A program made the position numbers and the translations under genes. A stretch of 21,081 bases of DNA from JAYRWN01 sp041917975 (GTDB taxonomy: Bacteria > Bacteroidota > Bacteroidia > Chitinophagales > Saprospiraceae). Below the pieces are notes generated by a model. That model had not been told where the DNA came from. It searched no databases and saw nothing but the letters and a program-made list of their open reading frames with translations. The stretch is taken from contig JAYRWN010000317.1 in NCBI GenBank assembly GCA_041917975.1, positions 1 to 21,081 of the forward strand. The letters are read 5' to 3'. Shown here piece after piece: positions 15,003-21,081 of the stretch. The first letter of the stretch is position 1, and each line of letters starts with the position of its first letter.

Positions 15003-15401
15003 ATGAAAACAACGCATAAAAAGATAAAACTGACCGTAGAAAAAACTGAAACAGGTTTTTCTGCCTACTCTGAAGACCTTCCGATTTACACCACCGGTAG
15101 GACTATACCTGAATTAATGGCCCACGCCCTGGAAGCGGTCAACCTCTATTTTGATGATCAACGCCTTTCAATTACCCCGGAGCAGCTTGCATTTGAAATC
15201 GACTTTAAACAGTTCTTCCAGTATTACAAGGTTATTAACGCCAAATTTCTGGCTCACAAGATTGGCATGAATCCAACCTTGCTGTCCCAGTATGTCCAGG
15301 GCCGTAAAAAACCCTCCTCCGCTCAAACTGAAAAAATCCTACACGGTATTCATCAGATCGGCCAGGAACTCGTGGAGCTAAACCTGATCCACCGGCCTTA
15401 A
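15003..15401 (+). CDS. hicB: HicB antitoxin with C-terminal helix-turn-helix
   Basis: A 132-residue antitoxin. Residues 1-55 form the partly degraded RNase H-like HicB fold that covers HicA (LTVEKTETGFSAYSEDLPIY, then ELMAHALEAVNLYF). Residues 75-125 form an XRE/Cro-type helix-turn-helix (FLAHKIGMNPTLLSQYVQGRKKPSS) expected to repress the hicAB promoter. Together with hicA it is a complete type II toxin-antitoxin pair. The DNA for residues 81-132 and 49 nt of downstream sequence recur at 17612-17820 beyond the abiE operon. Confidence 0.9.
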   Translation: MKTTHKKIKLTVEKTETGFSAYSEDLPIYTTGRTIPELMAHALEAVNLYFDDQRLSITPEQLAFEIDFKQFFQYYKVINAKFLAHKIGMNPTLLSQYVQGRKKPSSAQTEKILHGIHQIGQELVELNLIHRP

Positions 15402-15450
15402 AAAACGCTGAATGATAAGGCTGGGGTAAATCGTGCCGGAATAATCAGCC
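15242..15450 (+). repeat. Direct repeat copy 1 (hicB 3' end plus downstream flank)
   Basis: This 209-bp segment matches 17612-17820 with no gaps and six mismatches that I count (two in codon 124, GTG versus ACG, and four after the stop). It covers the second half of the hicB helix-turn-helix domain, the stop codon and 49 nt beyond. Similarity stops sharply on both sides. Confidence 0.9.
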
Positions 15451-15554
15451 ATTTTTCTTGCATTATTGAGCTTGGTCAACCAAAATAGTCTGCCAAATTT
15501 GGTTAACATTTTATTGATTAAGTACCAACTTCTGAATTTACCACCACCATAAAA

Positions 15555-15584
15555 TGTCAAGTATTTTGCGCATGATACTTGACA
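15555..15584. promoter_or_regulatory. Inverted repeat, probable AbiEi operator
   Basis: TGTCAAGTAT (15555-15564), 10 nt, ATACTTGACA (15575-15584): perfect 10-bp arms centred about 72 nt before the abiEi ATG. The right arm contains the TTG of the -33 element. Known AbiEi antitoxins repress their own operon by binding inverted repeats at the promoter, so this is the best candidate site here. Confidence 0.65.
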
Positions 15585-15608
15585 AATCGCTATACTTACT
15601 TATCTTTG
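15579..15608 (+). promoter_or_regulatory. abiE operon promoter
   Basis: TTG at 15579-15581... read as T-T-G within TACTTGACA, then 19 nt, then TATCTTTG at 15601-15608, an exact match to the Bacteroidota -7 consensus TAnnTTTG. Transcription would start near 15615, about 27 nt before the ATG. Confidence 0.7.
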
Positions 15609-15641
15609 TTTTGTTTTATATTAGTACTTCTAACTTAGCCA

Positions 15642-16367
15642 ATGATGGTGACCGAGAAAATAGAACACAAGATCAATAGGATGCAAAAAGGCACTACCTT
15701 TAAGTATCCCCAACTGGGTATTGATCAATCAGAATTTAGTGCAGCGGCGAAAGCTATTGAAAGGCTCATCAAGAAAGGGATTATCAGGAGAGTATCCACT
15801 GGAGTATTCTACAAGCCCAAACAATCTGCATTTGGTGAACTAAGGCCAAGAGAAGATGAATTACTGAAACCCCACCTCATTGAAGCTGGAAAACGCATTG
15901 CATACATCACCGGAGGATCATTATACAATCGCATGGGATTAACTACACAGGTACCCAAAACCATTAAAGTGGCCAGTAAAATTAAACGGGTAACAACCAA
16001 GATTGGAAAAACACAGGTGAAACCGGTCAAAAGTTACGTGGACGTAACCAATGAAAACTACCACTTACTTGAAATACTGGATGCTCTTAAAGATTTTAAG
16101 AGCATCCCTGATCTGGACCAGAAATCCGCTATCACACTATTAAAAAACAAGATCTGCAAACTCACGAAAAGCGATCTGTCCAAGATGGTCCGGTATGCCA
16201 TAAAATACCCTCCTAGAGTAAAAGCCTTGCTGGGTGCCATACTTGAATTATCTAAGAACCAAAGCAGTATCGAATCTTTGAAGGCCAACCTGAATCCGCT
16301 TACCACTTACAAACTCGGACTTAAAGAAGGCACATTGCCAACTGCCGCAAAATGGAATATTATTTAA
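15642..16367 (+). CDS. AbiEi-type antitoxin (winged-helix, DUF6088-like)
   Basis: A 241-residue protein. Residues 5-65 form a winged helix-turn-helix (HKINRMQKGTTFKYPQL, then AAKAIERLIKKGIIRRVSTGVFYKP), the DNA-binding N-terminus of AbiEi-like proteins. A central segment (YITGGSLYNRMGLTTQVPKTI at 93-114) and a helical C-terminal part are typical of the antitoxin domain. It should neutralise the downstream AbiEii enzyme and repress its own promoter through the inverted repeat at 15555-15584. The stop is followed after 1 nt by the toxin start, so the two are translationally coupled. The ATG at 15645 is an alternative start. Confidence 0.85.
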   Translation: MMVTEKIEHKINRMQKGTTFKYPQLGIDQSEFSAAAKAIERLIKKGIIRRVSTGVFYKPKQSAFGELRPREDELLKPHLIEAGKRIAYITGGSLYNRMGLTTQVPKTIKVASKIKRVTTKIGKTQVKPVKSYVDVTNENYHLLEILDALKDFKSIPDLDQKSAITLLKNKICKLTKSDLSKMVRYAIKYPPRVKALLGAILELSKNQSSIESLKANLNPLTTYKLGLKEGTLPTAAKWNII

Positions 16368-16368
16368 C

Positions 16369-17340
16369 ATGAACTTACACAGCAACAAAGAACTACTGCA
16401 GGATGCTATCCTTGCTACAGCGGAATATCTGGCGATGAGAGATATTTATGTGGAAAAGGACTACTGGGTCACCGTCGCTTTGTATGAAATATTCCATTCC
16501 TCTTTGGCAGGTCAGTCAGTTTTCAAAGGAGGATCTGCACTTTCAAAGTGTTATAAGTTAATAGAACGATTTTCAGAAGATATTGACTTAGTAGTACTTC
16601 GTAATGAAGGAGAAAATGATAACCAGTTAAAAAGAAAGATCCGAACCATAAGTAAAGTAGTAGAGAGAATTATGCCTGAAGTAGTGGTTGAAGGCTTGAC
16701 AAACAAAGTGGGAAATATTCGAAAAACGGTTCACCAATATAATAAGGTATTCCAAGGAGATTTTGGTCAAGTTAGGGAACATGTAGTGGTGGAAGCTACT
16801 TGGTTAGGAAATTTTGAACCATTCTCTGTAATGCCTGTAAGTTCGCACATCTATGAAATGATGAATGCGAAAAAACAAAACGAATTGATCAAACAATATA
16901 ACATGGCTCCTTTTAGTATCCAAGTATTGAGTAAAATGAGGACATTATGTGAAAAGATCATGAGTTTAGTAAGGTTTTCGAGGTCAAAGGAACCAATAAC
17001 GGATTTAAAAAATAAAATCCGCCATGTTTATGATATTCACCGGATGCTGAAAGATGACGCAATACAACAATTCTTTAAAGATAGTGAGTTTGATGAAATG
17101 TTAGTGAAGGTGGGCCAGGACGATATGATTGGCTATAAAAACAATAATGAATGGATAACTGAACATCCTGCCACTGCATTAATCTTTGAAAAACCATGGG
17201 AAACTTGGGAACAACTCAGGTCAGAGTATTATGGTAATTTCAAGGACCTGGTCATAGGTGAATTACCGGAAGAAGGAGCGATAGTAGAAACTCTATTTAG
17301 GGTGTCAGCTCGTCTTAAAAATGTAACTTGGGAATTTTAA
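16369..17340 (+). CDS. AbiEii/AbiGii-type nucleotidyltransferase toxin
   Basis: A 323-residue toxin of the DNA polymerase beta-like nucleotidyltransferase superfamily. EKDYWVTVAL at 29-38 and VFKGGSALSKCY at 51-62 (motif I, GGS) are followed by RFSEDIDLVV at 67-76, whose Asp71 and Asp73 are the predicted metal ligands. The C-terminal half is helical, with KIRHVYDIHRML near 217-228 and EWITEHPA near 262. AbiEii toxins of this family modify tRNA by nucleotide transfer and give bacteriostatic abortive phage defence. All motif residues are present and the antitoxin lies directly upstream, so the module looks functional. It is the second toxin-antitoxin pair in 2.5 kb. Confidence 0.9.
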   Translation: MNLHSNKELLQDAILATAEYLAMRDIYVEKDYWVTVALYEIFHSSLAGQSVFKGGSALSKCYKLIERFSEDIDLVVLRNEGENDNQLKRKIRTISKVVERIMPEVVVEGLTNKVGNIRKTVHQYNKVFQGDFGQVREHVVVEATWLGNFEPFSVMPVSSHIYEMMNAKKQNELIKQYNMAPFSIQVLSKMRTLCEKIMSLVRFSRSKEPITDLKNKIRHVYDIHRMLKDDAIQQFFKDSEFDEMLVKVGQDDMIGYKNNNEWITEHPATALIFEKPWETWEQLRSEYYGNFKDLVIGELPEEGAIVETLFRVSARLKNVTWEF

Positions 17341-17417
17341 AAACACCCACCATAGTGGATATAGAATTTCGACTTAAAATTGTATTTGTTCTCTGGTTTA
17401 AAACGCATGCGAACTAG

Positions 17418-17588
17418 GATTTAATAGATGCAAATACAATAACCAATATCAAAGCCAATAAAAAAGAATGTGAAAAATATTTTGCCAGAGCTAACGACCT
17501 CATGCCATTAGACTTGTTGTCTAATTTTAAAGAATCCGGCGAATTAAAAATAATCAAAAATTATAATTATGTTTATCTAATCCTATGA
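17418..17588 (+). pseudogene. Orphan C-terminal gene fragment, unrecognised
   Basis: An open frame without a start codon, preceded by an in-frame TAG, reads DLIDANTITNIKANKKECEK, YFARANDLMPLDLLSNF, then KESGELKIIKNYNYVYLIL. Composition and helical pattern look like a real protein tail. It sits between abiEii and the second hicB repeat copy and probably came in with one of them. No family recognised. Confidence 0.4.
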
Positions 17589-17611
17589 AAAAGAAAACTT
17601 TCCGAAAGAAA

Positions 17612-17820
17612 CAAATTTCTGGCTCACAAGATTGGCATGAATCCAACCTTGCTGTCCCAGTATGTCCAGGGCCGTAAAAAACCCTCCTCCGCTCAAACTG
17701 AAAAAATCCTACACGGTATTCATCAGATCGGCCAGGAACTCACGGAGCTAAACCTGATCCACCGGCCTTAAATAACGCTGAATGATAAAGCTGGGGAAAA
17801 TCGTGCCGGAATTATCAGCC
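17612..17820 (+). repeat. Direct repeat copy 2 (truncated hicB 3' end)
   Basis: A second copy of 15242-15450 (6 differences in 209 bp). In the hicB frame it encodes residues 81-132 with Val124 changed to Thr and ends at the same stop, but it has no start: a TGA lies 25 nt before the repeat in that frame. It cannot make antitoxin. The 2,370-bp spacing encloses the whole abiE operon. Confidence 0.9.
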
Positions 17821-17839
17821 TTGAAGCAGAACAAGACCT

Positions 17840-18191
17840 AAACACCTGCCAGCAGATTTACCACCGGCGACACCTACGCTGCGTAAGCTTCGCCAGCGTG
17901 AGCGCGATGTCCTGGGCTTATTTTTTCCTTATGACCAGGCCTTGCTTGACCAGGTTAAAACCTTACCGGATGGTAAAAATTCCACCACATGGCGTGGTTG
18001 GTCTGTGCCCTACACGGAGTTGCACCAGCCCAGCCGCTGCGCGGTTCCCGGCGAGTCGAGAAGAAGATCTGCGGGTCATCCGGCAGTCGCTTGGACACAA
18101 CTCACTGAACACCTACGAAATATATGCCCACTTGACCGAAGTAAATAAAAAAAGTCACCTAAGTCCTGTGGATTTTCTGGAGAGTTTGTAA
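17840..18191 (+). pseudogene. Tyrosine recombinase (integrase), internally deleted and frameshifted
   Basis: The 5' part, in the frame of 17858, reads TLRKLRQRERDVLGLFFPYD, then QALLDQVKTLPDGKNST and RGWSVPYT, resembling the N-terminal region of phage-type integrases in Bacteroidota. The 3' part, in another frame, reads EEDLRVIRQSLGHNSLNTYE then IYAHLTEV, the end of the catalytic domain with the conserved LGH and the Tyr of IYAHL expected to be the nucleophile. The middle of the protein, with the Arg-Lys-HxxR part of the active site, is missing. It is inactive. Position directly after repeat copy 2 suggests it belongs to the element or event that reshaped the hic/abiE locus. Confidence 0.7.
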
Positions 18192-18262
18192 CTTTAGATA
18201 TTAAAATATATAAGCAATAACATGCGTATATACAGATGTTGGCAACAATGCAGAAATAAGCG

Positions 18263-18820
18263 ATGAACATCTTCATAATAATTTGGACAAGTTGGTTTTT
18301 ATCAGAGATTTTTTTGCATAGAATATTCAGATCGACGAATAATCGGCAAAAAAGCACTGATAAAGTCTCACTTAAATTAGTTTGGTTGACTATTACATTT
18401 TCAATCTTACTAGGAATAGTAAGTATGATATTTTTACAGAAAGCCACAATTAAACTGCAGGTTATAAGCTATTTAGGCTTAATATTGATTGTAATTGGTA
18501 TGGCAATAAGGTTATTAGCTATTAAAACTCTTGGCAGGTTTTTCACTGTTAATATTGGCATAGAACATGAACACCGGGTAATAAAAAATGGCTTGTACAA
18601 GTATATACGTCATCCTTCATATACAGGATCCTTATTATCATTCCTTGGTTTTGGTTTATCATTGAATAACTGGATTAGCCTGGCAATCGTATTTATTCCA
18701 GTATTTTCCTCTTTTGTGTATCGCATCAACGTTGAGGAGAATCTATTGCTAACTCAATTTGGAACGGTGTATAAAGACTATATAAAGCAAACAAAACGGT
18801 TATTGCCCTTTATATATTAA
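18263..18820 (+). CDS. Isoprenylcysteine carboxyl methyltransferase-like membrane protein
   Basis: A 185-residue integral membrane methyltransferase of the ICMT/PEMT group. It has hydrophobic segments near 2-14, 38-57, 66-88 and 122-151. The catalytic signature is GLYKYIRHPSYTGSLLSFLG at 110-129, with His117-Pro118, followed by VEENLLLTQFGTVYKDYIKQTKRLLPFIY at the C-terminus; the paired Glu158/Glu159 and QFGxxYxxY are standard for the family. In bacteria these enzymes methylate lipids or unknown prenyl substrates with SAM. No substrate clue comes from the neighbours. Length is typical. Confidence 0.85.
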   Translation: MNIFIIIWTSWFLSEIFLHRIFRSTNNRQKSTDKVSLKLVWLTITFSILLGIVSMIFLQKATIKLQVISYLGLILIVIGMAIRLLAIKTLGRFFTVNIGIEHEHRVIKNGLYKYIRHPSYTGSLLSFLGFGLSLNNWISLAIVFIPVFSSFVYRINVEENLLLTQFGTVYKDYIKQTKRLLPFIY

Positions 18821-18858
18821 ATTAAAGTGGAAATACGACAGGAATTTCAGTTTATATA

Positions 18859-19026
18859 ATGGGCATTGAAGACAAAAAGTATTTGCTTGACACTTACGGA
18901 AAAACAATAGGTAAGGCAAGTGTAACTGGCTATTGTATTAAATTCAAAAATTTGAACGCTATAAATATTGACATACTAGAAGCGGCAATACTTGACGGTG
19001 CTGAGCAAACAAAAATAACGACATAA
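18859..19026 (+). pseudogene. DUF1801 domain C-terminal remnant
   Basis: A 55-codon frame reading MGIEDKKYLLDTYGKTIGKA then SVTGYCIKFKNLNAINIDIL and EAAILDG. The GKASVTGYCIKFK-x-L-x-x-I-N-x-D-x-L-E-x-A-I pattern matches the last third of DUF1801 (YdhG-like) proteins, which are normally 120-140 residues. The N-terminal two thirds are absent, so it is probably a truncated gene, although it retains an ATG. The YciI gene starts 1 nt after its stop, a neighbourhood often seen for these two small families. Confidence 0.5.
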
Positions 19027-19027
19027 A

Positions 19028-19381
19028 ATGAACGAATTTGTATTACTGTTCCGAATGGACATAACCAATCAAGAAGCACAACCGACCAAAAAGCAAATGG
19101 AGATATATATGCAACAATGGATGGAATGGTTGAATGACATTGCAGACAATAAACAACTTGCGGACGGTGGAAATCATTTTTCCAGACAAGGGCGAGTGTT
19201 GAAACCGAACAATGAAGTAATTGATAGTCCACATATTTCCGATAACAATTCCGTTGCGGGTTACATTATTGTTTTAGCCAATAATCTTAATGAAGCGACC
19301 AAGATTGCGATGAAATGCCCAATCTTAAACGGACAATATACAAGTGTTGAAATTAGAGAAACAGCGACGCCAGGACAATAA
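19028..19381 (+). CDS. YciI/YCII-related domain protein
   Basis: A 117-residue protein with the YCII ferredoxin-like fold: MNEFVLLFRMD at the start, the helix QMEIYMQQWMEWLNDIADN, then LADGGNHFSRQGRVL and GYIIVLANNLNEATKIAMKCPIL, closing on VEIRE. This is the pattern of DGPF/YCII proteins that in Bacteroidota and other phyla often sit near ECF sigma factors, but no sigma gene is present here. Function is unproven for most members. The ATG directly follows the DUF1801 remnant stop. The gene ends 6 nt before the nested palindrome at 19388. Confidence 0.82.
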   Translation: MNEFVLLFRMDITNQEAQPTKKQMEIYMQQWMEWLNDIADNKQLADGGNHFSRQGRVLKPNNEVIDSPHISDNNSVAGYIIVLANNLNEATKIAMKCPILNGQYTSVEIRETATPGQ

Positions 19382-19387
19382 ACAACG

Positions 19388-19543
19388 AACCGCACACATG
19401 GGTTTTGCATCAGGCGGGTTGAGGTGCAAACTGGGAGTTTGTGCTTCTATTCAAGTGCAGTGGTGGTTGACAGTTTTGTGCTCCGAAACCCGCCCGAACC
19501 TGCCTGCAGCAGGCAGGCGCAAAGCCCGCAAAACGTTATGCGG
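19388..19543. repeat. 156-nt nested palindrome, cassette-boundary or attC-like
   Basis: Arms pair in order from outside in: CCGCA (19390-19394) with TGCGG (19539-19543); GGGTTTTGC (19400-19408) with GCAAAGCCC (19519-19527, one G-T pair); GGCGGGTT (19413-19420) with AACCCGCC (19487-19494). A side hairpin CCTGCC/GGCAGG lies within the perfect palindrome at 19499-19517. The right end carries GTTATGC (19535-19541), similar to integron core sites. The whole GC-rich block sits between two complete AT-rich genes. Confidence 0.6.
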
Positions 19544-19586
19544 CATGCTAAAACAACAACTAACATGAATTTAAATTGATAGAAAT

Positions 19587-21053
19587 ATGCAAAATTACAT
19601 CTACAGGTCAGCTGCCGAATTAGCCCACCTCATTCATGACGGTAAGGCATCAAGCTATGACATCGTGAAAGAACATCTAGAACGAATCAAGGAACATAAT
19701 AGTAAATTACATGCGCTCATATCAATTTTTGAGGAAGAGGCATTGCAACAAGCCACTTTGTGTGATAAGGAGGCCAAAGAAGGTAAATACCGGGGTCCGT
19801 TGCATGGTGTTCCCATTACTATCAAAGAGCAATTTTGGATAAAAGGTAAAAAGAGCAATACTAATTTTAAAATGCTCAAAAACTTTATCGCTCCTGAAGA
19901 TGCTGTAATTGTTGACAGAATTAGAAAAAGTGGCGCAATTATTCTTGGACAAACAAATGTCCCTAAGAATTTACTGGACTATCAGGTAGCGGGAGATATA
20001 TACCCTGAAGGAGTGAACCCATTCAACATTGAATATTCTCCGGGAGGAAGTACCGGTGGAGGCGCAGCTGCTCTTGCAGCAGGATTAACGCCTTTGGAAC
20101 TGGGTGGTGATTTTGGTGGTTCAATACGTGTGCCATCCAACTTTTGCGGTTTGTATGGAATGAAACCTACTGAAAAAACGGTTCCCCTGCATGGCAATAT
20201 GCCTTTACCTGAAAATGCAAATACTTTTATTTTGCACATGGTGCAAGCCGGTCCATTAGCACGAACTCTTGATGATGTTGAATTACTTTGGAAAATAATT
20301 GTGGGGCCGCATGAGAGCGACAGAAATATACCTGATATAAACTGGCAAAACCCTGCAAATAAAGAACTGAGCGATTATAAAATTGCATGGACTGACGGGT
20401 GGCCTGGATTTGAAACCAGTTCACAAATAAGCAATGCTGTTAAAGAATTAGCCAATAATCTTAAGACAAACGGATGCAGAATTGAAAAGAAAATACCGGA
20501 CGAAACACTTCATCTGGATTCATTAAAAACATTTGTAGGCCTGTTTCCCTATATTATTGCTCAGGGTGTTCCATGGTTCATAAGGCCATTAATAAAAATG
20601 CAGTTGAATGGTGGGTTTTTAAAAGGAATGAAAAAGGAATTTCCAAATCTATGGAAATCAATGAATCAGGGCTTCAAAATGAACGCCAATCATTATGGAG
20701 AAATGATGCTTCAACGCAACATGATAATACAGAGATGGGAAAATTTTTTCAAAGAATATGACTTTCTTATTTGTCCGGTTGCATTTGGTCCTTCTTATAA
20801 ACGCTGTAAAATCGGGAGTAAACTTACCTATGATGGAAAGGAAATGATTTATATCAACTATGTTTGGCCTTTTGTTGGATGCTTTAATGCTTCCGGAAAT
20901 CCAAGCGTAACAATACCACTTGGAATCGGAGAAGAAGGATTGCCGATTGGAATACAAATAGTTGGTAAATATTGGAGTGAGCCCGAGCTGTTGCATTTTG
21001 CAAAAAAACTGGCTGCCTTGACAACTGGTTTTATAAAACCCAATGGATATTGA
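19587..21053 (+). CDS. Amidase signature family enzyme
   Basis: A 488-residue amidase that hydrolyses carboxylic amides through a Ser-cis-Ser-Lys triad. Lys80 (GVPITIKEQF at 74-83), Ser155 (SPGGSTGGGAAALAAGL at 151-167) and Ser179 (ELGGDFGGSIRVPSNFCGLYGMKPT at 171-195) are all in place. The usual GGSS is GGST here and GTD is GGD, both conservative variants. The C-terminal GNPSVTIPLGIGEEGLPIGIQIVGKYWSEPELL is typical. There is no signal peptide, so it is cytoplasmic. No gatB or gatC neighbour is present and the closing region is that of stand-alone amidases, so it is not called GatA. It follows the nested palindrome by 43 nt and may be the last gene of a cassette-like run. Substrate unknown. 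Confidence 0.9.
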   Translation: MQNYIYRSAAELAHLIHDGKASSYDIVKEHLERIKEHNSKLHALISIFEEEALQQATLCDKEAKEGKYRGPLHGVPITIKEQFWIKGKKSNTNFKMLKNFIAPEDAVIVDRIRKSGAIILGQTNVPKNLLDYQVAGDIYPEGVNPFNIEYSPGGSTGGGAAALAAGLTPLELGGDFGGSIRVPSNFCGLYGMKPTEKTVPLHGNMPLPENANTFILHMVQAGPLARTLDDVELLWKIIVGPHESDRNIPDINWQNPANKELSDYKIAWTDGWPGFETSSQISNAVKELANNLKTNGCRIEKKIPDETLHLDSLKTFVGLFPYIIAQGVPWFIRPLIKMQLNGGFLKGMKKEFPNLWKSMNQGFKMNANHYGEMMLQRNMIIQRWENFFKEYDFLICPVAFGPSYKRCKIGSKLTYDGKEMIYINYVWPFVGCFNASGNPSVTIPLGIGEEGLPIGIQIVGKYWSEPELLHFAKKLAALTTGFIKPNGY

Positions 21054-21081
21054 CAAAAAGCACAACCGCATAGTCGAGTAG

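Noticed and set aside
19388..19543. Calling this a true integron attC
   Set aside because: No matching left core site was found and no IntI-type integrase is in the window; kept only as attC-like.
19344..19568. 74-codon frame across the nested palindrome
   Set aside because: It starts inside the YciI gene and is made by the palindromic repeat, not by a protein.
19587..21053. Naming the amidase GatA
   Set aside because: No gatB or gatC nearby, and the sequence looks like a stand-alone amidase.
20658..21071. 137-codon minus-strand frame opposite the amidase C-terminus
   Set aside because: Shadow of the amidase, whose conserved C-terminal motif lies in the plus frame.
1..21081. CRISPR array, tRNA or rRNA genes
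   Set aside because: No regularly spaced repeats, and no cloverleaf or rRNA signature was recognised on either strand by eye.

Overview
The window looks like an accessory-rich chromosomal region of a Bacteroidota bacterium, probably of the Saprospiria/Chitinophagia type. This rests on AT-rich genes, Bacteroidota-style promoters (TTTG or TTG, about 19 nt, then TAnnTTTG, seen at 2601-2631 and 15579-15608) and families typical of the phylum (DUF3667, DUF2024, GH97). It is a patchwork of intact single-gene transcription units, small gene fragments and decayed mobile elements, not one long operon.

Layout. 1-2431: the 3' part of a parallel beta-helix protein and a secreted formylglycine sulfatase, suggesting sulfated polysaccharide use. 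2601-4230: a promoter followed by protoglobin, DUF2024 and a MarR regulator with a Cys-rich tail, a plausible gas- or redox-responsive cluster. 4231-4850: non-coding, hairpin-rich. 4851-8425: a DUF3667 membrane protein, a DUF1330 protein, a GIY-YIG remnant, a small lipoprotein and a secreted S10 peptidase. 8426-10544: decay zone with a broken PLP-dependent decarboxylase and an ORF-less group II intron remnant on the minus strand. 10545-12484: a SAM methyltransferase, two decayed VOC (glyoxalase/bleomycin-resistance fold) genes in tandem and a transposase scrap. 12500-14479 (minus): a GH97 glycosidase of clearly higher GC. 14794-17340: two adjacent toxin-antitoxin modules, HicAB and AbiEi/AbiEii. 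17341-18191: an orphan gene tail, a second copy of the hicB 3' end and a tyrosine recombinase pseudogene. 18263-21053: an ICMT-like methyltransferase, a DUF1801 C-terminal piece, a YciI protein, a 156-nt nested palindrome and an amidase.

The most notable structure is the HicAB/AbiE island. The abiE operon lies between two direct copies (209 bp, 6 mismatches) of the 3' end of hicB plus its downstream flank, and the distal copy abuts an integrase remnant. The abiE promoter has a perfect 10-bp inverted repeat overlapping its -33 element, a good candidate for AbiEi autoregulation. The many small stand-alone genes (VOC, DUF1330, DUF1801, YciI, methyltransferases) with eroded ends, together with the nested palindrome at 19388-19543, suggest a cassette-like, high-turnover region. 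No tRNA, rRNA or CRISPR array was recognised. All family calls come from reading motifs, not from database searches.
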